This document shows, one piece after another, positions 27,461-37,515 of a stretch of 40,984 bases of DNA. The stretch comes from Thecamonas trahens ATCC 50062. Lineage: Eukaryota; Apusozoa; Apusomonadida; Apusomonadidae. Numbering within the stretch: position 1 is the stretch's first letter; each line of letters opens with the position of its first letter. The DNA lies in NCBI RefSeq assembly GCF_000142905.1, contig NW_013657642.1:135295-176278 (forward strand). Reading direction: 5' to 3'. The translations under genes and the position numbers were made by a program. The notes beneath the pieces are model-generated. The model was given only the letters and a program-made list of their open reading frames with translations. It was not told where the DNA came from and did no database searches.

Positions 27461-27882
27461 GGTTGCCGGACAGAGGGAGAGGTGGTGGTGGTGAGCCACG
27501 GGTGGTGAGCCACGGGTGGTGGCCCGACGACTGATGGCCTGACGGGTAGCCAGCCAGCCGACCACTGACCCAACGGGTGATGGCCTGGCAGGTGGCCAGC
27601 CAGCCGACCACTGGCCGACTGTGGTGGTCCATCACTCGGCCTGAACCAGCGAAGCAGGCAGCAGAGAGAGCAACCACAGATGCAGGCAGCGATAGCAACC
27701 GACCGATCGTGCAAAAGGAGATCACACAGTGGCATACCGATCACACTTGATCCATCCATGTCACACATACCAACCCCCCAACCCCCCCCTCCCCTCCCCC
27801 CCCTTCTCATGGCTCAGACCATGCTCATACACCGGCAGCCACTCCACTCACCCTCCCCACCCCGCCCACCCTCCCATCCCCC
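27461..27882. other. Divergent promoter region, RPB8 (-) and SET gene (+)
   Basis: 422 bp without a gene. It includes a short duplication of GTGAGCCACGGGTG (27491-27518) and a degenerate direct repeat of about 37 bp at 27533-27569 and 27579-27615, sharing GATGGCCTG and CCAGCCAGCCGACCACTG. 27770-27882 is very C-rich and G-poor up to the SET ATG. Confidence 0.6.
27533..27615. repeat. Degenerate direct repeat, two copies of about 37 bp
   Basis: Copies at 27533-27569 and 27579-27615 start GATGGCCTG and share CCAGCCAGCCGACCACTG, with several mismatches between. It lies in the RPB8/SET divergent region. No palindromic ends or coding potential were seen, so it is not a transposon remnant I can name. 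Confidence 0.7.
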
Positions 27883-29340
27883 ATGCCTCCGCCGCCCTCT
27901 GCCCTCGCCCTCGCCCTCGCCCTTGCTCTCATGGCCGCCATCGCCTCGGCCGCTCCCACGCCTGCCGCTGTCGACGCCTTCAACGCGTGGTACGCAAGCC
28001 ATGCGCTGACCACCCCGCCTGTGGCCGCGGCGCGTGGCGAGCCTCCAGCCGGCAACTACGTCGTCGCCACCCGCAACATCGCAAAGGGCGACGTTCTGAT
28101 CTCGCTCCCGCGCTCGCTCGCCATATGTGTGCCCACCATCACGGCATCGCCCCACGGCAAGGCTCTCGCTCCGCTCGTCGATGCCCACTCGGCCGTCGCC
28201 ATGGCCCTCTTCCTCCTCCACGAAAAGGCATCCGGCCCGGCTTCGCCCTGGGCGCCCTGGATCGCTATCCTCCCGCGCTCCGTCGATGCACCACACGCGT
28301 GGTCTGCTGTCCAGAGAGCAGTCCTCGCTGGCGATCCTGTGGTGGCCAAAATCGACTCGGCCCGCACCGCCCTCCTCGCAGAGTACAACAATCAGGTCAA
28401 GCCGTGGCTCGCCCGCCAGCGCTCCGGCCTCTGGGCCTCTGCCCCGCACGCTTTCTCGCTCAAACGCTTCATCTGGGCCCGCTTCATCCTCGACTCGCGC
28501 GCCTGGTTCCTCCAGGGCGTCCGCTACCTTGTGCCCATGGCTGACATGTTCAACTTTGCGCCATCGGACGTCCAGCTCTCGTCCGCCGCACGCTCCACAA
28601 CCCGCGGCGCCACCTTTGCTGCATCGCATCGCGTCAGCACCAGCTCGGTTGAGGTCCTCGCCGAGGCCTCCGTGACGCGAGGCGCAGAGGTCACAGAGTC
28701 GTACGGCGACAACGATTCGAGCGTCTACTTCCGCTACCATGGCTTTGTCCCGCGGCTCAATCCGGACAACTGCGTCCCGCTCCGCCTCGGCCCCTTCTCG
28801 CCCTCCTCGCATCCGACCCTCTTCAACGTCCTCACCCCGCTCCTGCAGGCCCTCAACATTCCGCGCAAGGACTCGTTCTGTGCCTATGATGCAGACTCGC
28901 CGCTGAGACAGATTCCCGCCTGGGCCCGCCTCCTCGCCCTCCTCGCCGCAGCCTCGCCCGCCGACGCAGCCGCCCTCGCCGCCCGCCACGCTGCCGCCCC
29001 GGACGCCACCCTCGCCGCTCTCCGCGACGCCGCAGCCTCGACGCCATCGGCATCCATCGCCGCCGCCGCTGCCGCCGCTCTCGACGCGTACCCCACCTCG
29101 CTAGGTGATGACGAGGCCCGCCTTGCCACCCTCGACGCCATCCCGCCTGCGCAGCAGACCAAGACTCACGCCCGCGAAGCTATGGCCCTCCTGTTTATCA
29201 CGCAGCGCAAGCGAATCCTCCACCAGCTTGTTGCCGCTGGGCCCGAGCCTGGCGTCGCTACACCCTCGCTCGCTGACATTGTCAACGCGCCACGCTCTGC
29301 TCGCAAACGCAAGCGCAAGCGCAAACGTGCCCGCAACTGA
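27883..29340 (+). CDS. SET-domain protein of the SETD3/Rubisco-LSMT group with N-terminal signal peptide (485 aa)
   Basis: These proteins methylate lysine or histidine on non-histone substrates using S-adenosylmethionine. The split SET domain is visible: GNYVVATRNIAKGDVLISLP (about 57-76), YLVPMADMFNFAPSDV (about 214-229) and EVTESYGDNDSSVYFRYHGFVP (about 267-288), followed by an Ala-rich helical region. Family members normally have an Asn-His pair in the second motif (ADMxNH); here it is Asn-Phe, which may alter cofactor binding. The N-terminus (MPPPPSALALALALALMAAIASA) is a textbook signal peptide, while the C-terminus ends in a run of Arg/Lys (RKRKRKRKRARN), so localisation is unclear. The ATG at 27883 is the only good start. 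It converges on Furry with 41 bp between stops. Confidence 0.85.
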   Translation: MPPPPSALALALALALMAAIASAAPTPAAVDAFNAWYASHALTTPPVAAARGEPPAGNYVVATRNIAKGDVLISLPRSLAICVPTITASPHGKALAPLVDAHSAVAMALFLLHEKASGPASPWAPWIAILPRSVDAPHAWSAVQRAVLAGDPVVAKIDSARTALLAEYNNQVKPWLARQRSGLWASAPHAFSLKRFIWARFILDSRAWFLQGVRYLVPMADMFNFAPSDVQLSSAARSTTRGATFAASHRVSTSSVEVLAEASVTRGAEVTESYGDNDSSVYFRYHGFVPRLNPDNCVPLRLGPFSPSSHPTLFNVLTPLLQALNIPRKDSFCAYDADSPLRQIPAWARLLALLAAASPADAAALAARHAAAPDATLAALRDAAASTPSASIAAAAAAALDAYPTSLGDDEARLATLDAIPPAQQTKTHAREAMALLFITQRKRILHQLVAAGPEPGVATPSLADIVNAPRSARKRKRKRKRARN

Positions 29341-29381
29341 GCGGATGTAACCAGGTCGCGTGCTTGCACGCTCGAGGGCAT

Positions 29382-32300
29382 TTACCTGCGTCCGGCCTCG
29401 GCCTCCTTCAACGCGTCGACAAGCACCCGGTTTCGCTCCACAACCTGGTCAATCTTGTCGAGCTGGACTTCCAGCAGACTCGCCGCCCCGTCGTCGGTCC
29501 GCACCACCGCCTCGGCCCATCGCTGGAGCTGGACCGATGCCCGAAGGGCAACCACGAGTGCGTGCTGCTCCTCGCCGACGGCGAGGCAGAGCCGTGCTCC
29601 GATCGCCGCCACCTGCGGCCCGTGCTCTTCAGCAGGGAGCAGCTCGCCCAGACTACACATCTGGGTGTACACCTCGGTCACCTTGTGGGTCTCCTCAGCC
29701 CAGCCGGCGGCGGCGAGGACCCGGTCGTCAAGCGTCGCTGCCGCGCGCCACACAGCTTCCATCCATGCCTCGCGCTCTTCAGGCGCCCGCGCCTCGAGTG
29801 CTGCTGCCGCTGCCTTCAAGCTGCTGGCATCGGCTGCCAGCGGCGCCTCAAACAGCGCGTTCGAGAACAGGCCGTGTGCAACCTTAAAGAACGCCAGCCG
29901 CCGCGACGCCACCTCGTCGCTGCCGGCCACACGCTCCAGCGCATCCATCCGCTGGCTAAACTCGGACTCGAGTGCGCCCATCACGTTGCTTGCCGCCACA
30001 AACACCATCAGCACGCGGGTGAGCTCACTCTCCTGCCCGCACAACAGCCCGCCCCAAACCTGGTACGCCTCGGCAACCGCACCGCTCAGCAGCGCCACAT
30101 CCACCTCGGCATCCTTGAGCCCGTACTGGGCAGGCTTCCCGCGGACCGTCGACAGTGCCTCCACGAAAAACGACGAGTCGTCGGACACACCCGCCCCGTA
30201 CTCGTCCGCCACGAGCAAGTCGAGCTCGTCGCGCCCACCGAGCACAAGCGACGCATTCAGCGACTCGTCGCCTTCGCCGCCGGTCGAGCCCGTCTCGCCA
30301 CCTGGCGAGCCACCGTCGTGGACACACAACACTGGAAGCCGTGACTTGAACACCCGCCGACCCTTATCTGGCTGAATCCGAGCCGCGTGCGCCAGCAGCA
30401 CACGCCCCACCTCCTGTGCCCGCGGATAACGGAACGACAGCACCACCGGGAGCGCCGCAGCCTCCTCGCTGCCGCTCTCCGTCGAGCACAGTGTCCGCGC
30501 CTCGAGCACCACATCCATGATCCGCAGCGCCTCGTCGGTCATCGTGTGCGGAAGCGAGTGCACAAGTGGACTCAGCGCATTCCACCCGCTCTCGTTCACA
30601 ACGTTCACGAGCGTCTCCATCCGGTCACTCGCCAGTAGCCGCCCCAGCAACGCCAGCAGCGGTGAGGTGTACTCGCGGACAGAATGTTGCGTCCAATGGC
30701 TCAGCAGCGCCAGTGCCCCGTTGAGCCCTGCTCGCACCGTGGGCACAACCAGCAGTGCATCCCACATGTGGTCCATAAACCCCTCGGCGCTCACAAACTC
30801 GCGCTCCACATACGCTTCGAGTACCTGCCCAAGCACATACCCACTCTCGCCGTGGATCTCAGCCCACACCTCGCCCCACAGCTGTCCGAGCTCGCCCGCA
30901 ACGCCCACCGCAGCCTCGGTCCGCCGCTCGTCCTCCGCCGATCGTGCTTCCTCGCCCTCAAACCCGCTCACAAGGAGCGGGAGCGCGCCGAGCGTAAGCG
31001 CAACCCCGGATTCGTCGCTCGGCCCCAGCAGGAATGGTGCCCCCAGCTCCATGCACACCCTCGCAAGCTTGCACCCTGTCGCCATCACACGCCGCGCTTC
31101 GAGCTCCACAACAGAGTCAATGCCGCGGAGTAGGAGCGGCACAATGCCCACAAACTCACCGTCGACCAACCCAAAACTGTCTGCGCCGCTCTCGTCACTG
31201 CCAAGTCCGTAGCCTGCTTCGCCGCGGCAAGTGACAGCCTCAGCCGCATTGCTGCTGCTCGACTCGCCAGACTCACTGCCATCGTCGACTTCAAGCCCCA
31301 GTCCAGACTCATCAAGTACCGACTCGTCAAAGATAGCAAAGCTTCCACCACCAAGCTTCGGTGGTAGGCCCTCGTTGCCACCCATACCATGCGCCTTGGC
31401 TTTGGCCTTGGCCTTAGCCCTGGCCTTCGCTTTCGCCTTTGCTCTGGCTTTTGCCTTGGCCTTCTTGCGCCGCATAAGCGGCCGCATGGCTGGAAGCCGG
31501 CCTGACGGCACAGCGTTGACCACGCCGCTCAGAACCTCCAGCGGTGCGTCAGCGGCAGCGCCCAAGAGCGCCACAGCCTCGACAAAAATCTCAGCCGACT
31601 CGACAAAGAGCAGCCCAAGCGCCATGCCCCACACCCCGGTCACCACATCAGACACCACCGAGCCCGTGCCATCGCAGAGCGCAGAGTCGAGAACCACCCC
31701 CGCAGTGCGGATCGCCTCAATGACCACAGCCGTCTTGAGGCTCGCGCGCGACGCCACGTGCTGGCCGGCAATCCGCGTTAGGTCGCCGACGTAGTCAAGT
31801 GAGACGGTTGGGCGAAGAGCGCGGAAGATCTGCAGTGAGCGCGCCGCAGCATGCAGCACCATGCACGAGCCAGCCCACTTGAGTGAGACCCGTGCCCACT
31901 TGGTCACCTCGCGTGGCGTGAGATTGAGGACGTGAACAAGCTGCTCCACGAGCATTGAAAGCTGCTGTGTCGATGCCAGGCTCCGGCGCGAGAGCGAGAG
32001 ATCCTCGTACTCCCACAGTTGACTGCTGCCCGACGTCTGCACGTGCTCGATGATGTCGAGCGCAGTCTCGCGGCGAGCAACAGCCTCCTCGTCGTCATCG
32101 GCCTCGACCCATCTCAGGACGTTGACCACTTTTGAGTAGAGCAGGTTGCAGAGGAGCGAGCTTGCAGACTTGGACACGTTCTCCTCGGGATGATCGCCAC
32201 AGATAAGGGTAGCGTGCAGAAGCAGCGCAACATGCCCGTCGAGCTGGTCCGGCACAAGCAGCGCGACCTCTTTGAGGAGCTGGAGCGAGAGTGTGGCCCG

Positions 32301-35300
32301 TGCCACTAGCTTCCCAATCTCTTCAGCATCGAGCTGGAGTTCGTCCATGTCGGGCGACTCGATCACCCATCCGTCCTTGATCATGGCAACGAGGACGTCG
32401 ACCACAATCGTAGGAGCAACAGCAACAGCCTGGGCCACAACAGCAAGTGCTACCGAAAAGAACGAGACGTCCATCTGCCGCGTCTCGTACAGCTCAAAAG
32501 AGCGCGGAGCACAAACTCGACGTTGACGCCCGAGCCAAGCAGGCCGGCCCAGAGCTTCATCGAGTCCATCGACGACGTCGCCAGCAGCGAAACATGCACA
32601 AGATGGTCAACAACAGCAGCAGCCGCCTCGGCGCTTCCGCCAAAGACCTCGGTCAGTGAAGCTCCGCCGAGCTCGAGCCAAGGCACAAGCACCTCGGCGA
32701 GGACAGCCTGCAGAGGCACGTCGCGCGACTTCATGCCCAGCGCCTCCATGGCATCCAGCATGCCGTGGATCATCCGCTGCGCAAGCGGGTTACCCAGTCG
32801 ACAGGCAAACTGGGCCGAGAGCTGGACTGCAGCTTGAATGTGGGCAGTTGGGAGAACAGTGAGGACGCCGACAATGTCGAGGCCCGAGTCCCGGAACAAG
32901 TCCTCGCCGTCGGCGAGAAGGCCATACAAATTCTTGAGAAAGGTGGCCGCGAGCTTGCGAACGTGCTTGACCGGCGCTACCGTCTTGACAAGTCCGAGCA
33001 CTACAAGCGGTGCCGGATCGTGGGCGAGCGCAAAGGCCGAGCGCGCCTCGGGATCGGCAGCCGGAAACGCGTCCTGGAGCATGCCGGCGAGGCGGGCGAA
33101 GAAAGCGCTTGCCACGTCGTCAATGTGCGAGTACGCGGCCCGGACTGCCAGATGCCACACGCGCAAATCGTCGGCGTTGGTCGTGAGGAGCAGCTCGAGG
33201 CCAAGCTCGCCGGCAGCATGGTATGCTGCGTACTCGGATGTCAGCCCCTCACAGATCCACGAGACGACGCTGTCCTCAGGCAGGTCCAGCAGCGGGCCGC
33301 TGAGCATGAGCGCCTGGGTGTGCAGTGCAGCCTGTGAGAGCTCCTCCATAGCAGCGCCGACCCTCATCCGGGCCGCGGATCGGGCATCCTCCGACGCAAA
33401 CCTCGCCGCGAGCGTGACCTTGACCGACGGCGACACCAGGGCCATGTACTCTTCATACTTGTCGCCAAAACCAACCCACTCGTGGGCAAGCTGAAAAACA
33501 CGCGCGCGCTGGGTGGGGCCCCAGCCGATGCCGCCCTCAACAACACCCTCAACCTGAACGGCGCATCCTGCGAGCTTGCAGAACGCCAGGCGGAGCATGT
33601 GCAGCTCCCATGAGTACTCGAAGCGAAGGAGTGTGAGCAGCTCCAGCAGGAAGAGTGTGAACGACGAGAGACGACTTGCCGACGACTTGCCCCCGATCTG
33701 GCGTGGAGACGCCGGATGCGAGTTGTCAAGCTCATCAGCAAAGTTGGCCATGAGATTGTCAAGCTCGGCATCAGCGCCAGCTGCGCCTGAAGCCACGAAA
33801 AAAGCCACGCCTTGGTTGGCGATGAGCCGGACATAGACTTGGGCCACCTTGGAGAGAAGCGCGAGCGGTGGCGCGTAGCACGCGTGCGTGGCGGTAAAGT
33901 TGAGTATGCCGGCAGGGAGCTCGGCAGAAGCTAGCGCGCTCTCGTCCGGCGCAACGTTGACCAGCTCGGACTTTGTGGTGAGAAGCGCGGCAAAGAGCGA
34001 GCGCCACGCATCCTCAAACTCGGCGAGAACAGAGAGAAGAACGTCGACCGAGGCCCGATGGATGGAGCCGAGTGAGACTGAGACCGCAAGGCGGACATGC
34101 GGCGAGCGCGCGGTGAGGAGCGGAGTGAGGGCGACAAGAAGCTCAACAACGTCCGACGGCGGCTCGATGGCAAACGACGGCGCGGCCGAGAGGTCCGTAA
34201 ACGGCGTGTCCTCCAGTGCAAGAAGCGGCTGTTCGGTGCCATGTGCCCAAACAAGCGGGACAGCGTGGCCCGCGGCAGAAGCAAACATGAGAAAGTTGCG
34301 GAAGAGGCCCACGATGGCGGCCGAGGCCGGAGTAGCACCCACGTCGGGAGACGACAAGTGTGCCACCACAAATGGAAGCCGTGATGCGATGGCAGCCCAG
34401 ATGTCGTCGACGAGGCCCGGAACAAGCTCGACGGCAGTTGACGCCAACTGGCCAAGGAGCAGCGTCCACTGCGCCTGGGCACGAGAGTCGCGAGCCTCGA
34501 TAAGATGGGAAAATGTGGTGGCAGGTGCGGCAGATCGAAGCGAGGCGCCCTCGGTGTTGCGCTTGAGCGAGGCGTCGGCCTCGGACGCAAGCGTGGTGTG
34601 GATAGCAGGTGCCGGCCCTGCGCCATGAAGCACAAAGTGCGAGAGGCCAAGCGCAGACGGCGGTGGCTCGGTCGGCATCCAAAAGCCCGAGTTGAGCTGG
34701 CCATCGACAGATCGTGACGAGAGGGCAACCGAAGGGCGAGAGAGTGGTACAGCAGCTGGCGCAGCAGCTGGCGCCGCCGGTGTAGCGCGAGCGACTAGGA
34801 CCGAGTCGAGCTCATCGATGACGTCCATAAAGGCCATCTTCATCGACGCGGCGCCAAAGAGATTACCAGCGGGTCCGTCGTCATCAGAGAGCAGATTGTC
34901 AAACGAGGCAAAGAGCGCGTTGTGAAGCTCGCGAAGGGCATGAAGCATGTCGAGGCCGGCAACCCGGTTCGAGGCAATGGGTGAGCAGAGGAGGAGAACA
35001 CCGAGCGCTTCCGGCGTGTGAAAGTCCATGCGGGCATGAGCGCGGGCAGCCTCGAACGAGTCGTCGGACGAGTGCCCACCCGAGTTAGGACAGTCAAACG
35101 ACCAGGTTGCCTCCTCGGCGAGGCCACGAAGCCATGCGGCAACGGAAGCGCCGAGCGCCTGGATCGGAGACGCCGGAGGAAGCGGGCGGTCGAGAACCAA
35201 GCTGGCGTCTGCAGCGGCAACAAGAGCGGCAAAAATCGGCGGTCGTAGCGAGGGCTGAGCCTCGGTTAGTGAGGCAATCATGTCGCAGGCGGCGACCGCG

Positions 35301-37098
35301 ACGGCAGAGGTCGGTGCGTCGAGGAGTGAGATGACAAAGGCTGGAAGCTGTGGCACCGAAGCAATCAACTCCGGGCAGTGCGTAAGAAGCGGCGGAAGCG
35401 CGTCGAGGAGAGCAAGAAGGTATGCCGGCGACGAGGTCGAGGCTGAGGCCGAGTCGAGAGCGGCAGCAAAAGTCGAGGGCAGCCAGCCAAGCGCGTCGGC
35501 GTCTTGGGCGCGGACGAGCGAAGGGTAGGTAGGGAACCGCGTCGTGGCTGCGAGCGTGCCAACGCCGGTCACAGCCTCGGTGGCCGATGCTGATGCGGCA
35601 CGGTCGGACGGGTACCGGAGCCCGAGGTTGGGTGACTTTGGAGCGAGTAGAGCTCGAAGGGTGAGAAGACCAACAAGAGCATGCTGCGGCGAGGCCGACG
35701 GCGCAAGAAGCGTCTCGCCAAGCACGGAGCCAAGGAGCCAGTCACGGCGCGCGTGGGCGAGAATGACCAGCAGAGTGACCGCGTCGGATGATGGGAGCCC
35801 GTGAGACGCGTCGTCGACAACAAGATGGACGCGGTCGTCGAGAAGAGCTTCCAGGAGGGCATCGAGCGCTGTGCTGAGCTCACTCTCGGGCACGAGGGGG
35901 CCATGCGGTGAACAAGGACCCAGGCAAGCTGGGCGAGGCCGAGAAGGGCGGACGCGGCAGAGGTCCGCTGACGAGCAGCGGCAGCAAGGGCAGCAATGAG
36001 CAGCGTCACCTTGTCCATGAAGAGCTGCGGTGACGAGACGGCAAGAACCTGGACTGAGGCCGCGAGGGCGCGAGAAGCAAGGACTCCAGCAGGAGTGCCG
36101 GGTACGGCCGGAGCGGCAGCGAGGGATGCCAGGACCGGAAAGAAGGCAATGGTGACCTCGTCAAGACCGCTCGAGTCGTCGCGCAAGGCCGCGCCACGGT
36201 CGATGCATGCCGGAAGCGGGGAGACGAGGTCAACAAGGGCAAGGCAGGTGGCAGAGGCGAGCGAGGTGTCGTCCGAGGCTAGGGCAGCCGAGGCAAAGTC
36301 AAGAAGAAAGGCACGCGTCCGCTGGAGAGCGGCAGCGGTGGAGACGTCGAGACGTATGAAGCGGATGCCTGCAATGAGGGCCGGGGATGGCCCCGGAATG
36401 GACGCAACCTTGGTCATGATTTCAGACTCGCGCCAGGCCGAGAGCTTGCCGATGAGACGGGCAAACAGAACAGCGAGCTGGGCCTCCTCAACCTCGGCGG
36501 TGACGACGGGCGGGGTGTCAAAGAAGACGCCACAAAAGTGCAGCTCGGAGAGAAGAAGATCGACGAGGCGGGAGACGTTGTCGATGGGATGGGCCACAAT
36601 GTGGTCAGTCAGCTCCACGTCCGAGTCGTTGTCCAGCAGCGCGGTATCGAGGTCCATGGCGTCGAGGACCATGAGGAGAGCGCGGGCAAAGATAAAGTCG
36701 ACAGCCAGAGCACGGCGACGCGGAAGGACATCGGGATCCGGGCCGGCGAGCGCAGAAGTCCGCCACTGAAGGAGGAGGGCAAGAATGTGATTGAAGCCGT
36801 GTCGAGCCACGACAGTGATGGCGGCGAGCACGTGCTCAACCTCGGGATCTGCGCCCTTGCCCAGCACATGCGCCGCTGGAAGATCGACAATGCTCCTGCA
36901 GAGCTCATCGATGCGAGAGGCAGCAACAGCCTGGAACTGATGGACGGCGGCGAGGACAACACTGTCGGCAAAGGCTGCCACGCCTGCGGCCCGAGCCGGG
37001 GTCACTACGCCTTCGCCCGCACCCGCCTGTCCTGGAGTGCTTGGCGGTGTGCACGGTTCGCGCGGTTGCGGAGGCGGGGGAGTGTTCTCGGTCTCCAT
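29382..37098 (-). CDS. FRY: Furry/Tao3/Mor2 cell-morphogenesis scaffold (about 2572 aa, two frame breaks)
   Basis: Furry proteins are giant HEAT/armadillo-type scaffolds that support NDR/LATS-family kinases in polarity and morphogenesis. Three long same-strand frames overlap end to end and read as one protein. Segment 1 (37098 to about 35900) has RRRALAVDFIFARALLMVLDAM, matching the family's RRDLAVDFIF core. Segment 2 (about 35900 to 32499) is helical repeats. Segment 3 (32499 to 29382) has AARSLQIFRALRPTVSLDYVGDL, matching the late conserved SFQIFRAL block. The segments are separated by single-base frame changes in homopolymers: five G at 35896-35900 and four A at 32496-32499. One extra base at each gives APLVPESEL and LRALFELYETRQMDV. 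The total fits the family (2100-3000 aa). A Lys/Ala-rich array lies at 31391-31467. No kinase or other catalytic domain is present. Confidence 0.87.
31391..31467 (-). repeat. Lys-Ala low-complexity array inside Furry
   Basis: Repeated GCCTTGGC/TTTGGC words on the plus strand encode alternating Lys and Ala with a few Arg (KAKAKARAKAKAKARAKA...) over about 25 residues. It is in frame within an intact part of the Furry gene and probably forms a basic linker. Confidence 0.9.
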
Positions 37099-37515
37099 GA
37101 GAAAGTGAGGGGGATAGGAGAGGGTGTGGGAGGGCGGAGGTGGAGGGGTTGGAGGGAGTGGAGGGGGTGGAAGGAGTGGAGGGGTGGAAGGGGTGGGAGT
37201 GGGCTGACTGGCGCCAAATGCGTTTTAGGCGCGAAGGAGTCGGTCATTTTGGGGGGAATGGGAGGGGCGTGGGGGGGGGAGAGGGGGGGAGGGGGGGGGG
37301 GGAGGGGGCGGAGAAAATTTGATACCAGGTCCCCAGTTGGACATGGTTGGGGTGCCTGACCCACGCAAGGAGCGGTGGTGGGGGAGTGGAAGCTACCGCC
37401 ACCGTCACCGTCACCGCCGACACAGCGACACGCTTGTCTTTGAACCAGGCGTACACTTGCGATCTAGGTAGTTGCAAGAGGAAGGCGGCAGCGTAGTAAC
37501 AAAGTAGAAACAGAC
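37099..37515. other. Divergent promoter region with polypurine tract, Furry (-) and Bax-inhibitor gene (+)
   Basis: 417 bp. 37099-37203 and 37252-37317 are almost pure purine, dominated by G, on the plus strand, with a G12 run at 37291-37302. In the Furry direction this is a CT-rich leader. 37380-37450 contains ACCGTCACCGTCACC repeats. No gene is seen. Confidence 0.6.

Noticed and set aside
27533-27615. Degenerate direct repeat as a transposon remnant
   Set aside because: No inverted ends, target-site duplication or coding sequence; it is better described as local duplication.
8042-35900. Programmed -1 frameshifting as the main explanation of the frame breaks
   Set aside because: No consistent slippery heptamer or downstream structure is shared, and housekeeping genes of unrelated function are affected. 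Homopolymer under-calling explains more with less. Kept only as an alternative.
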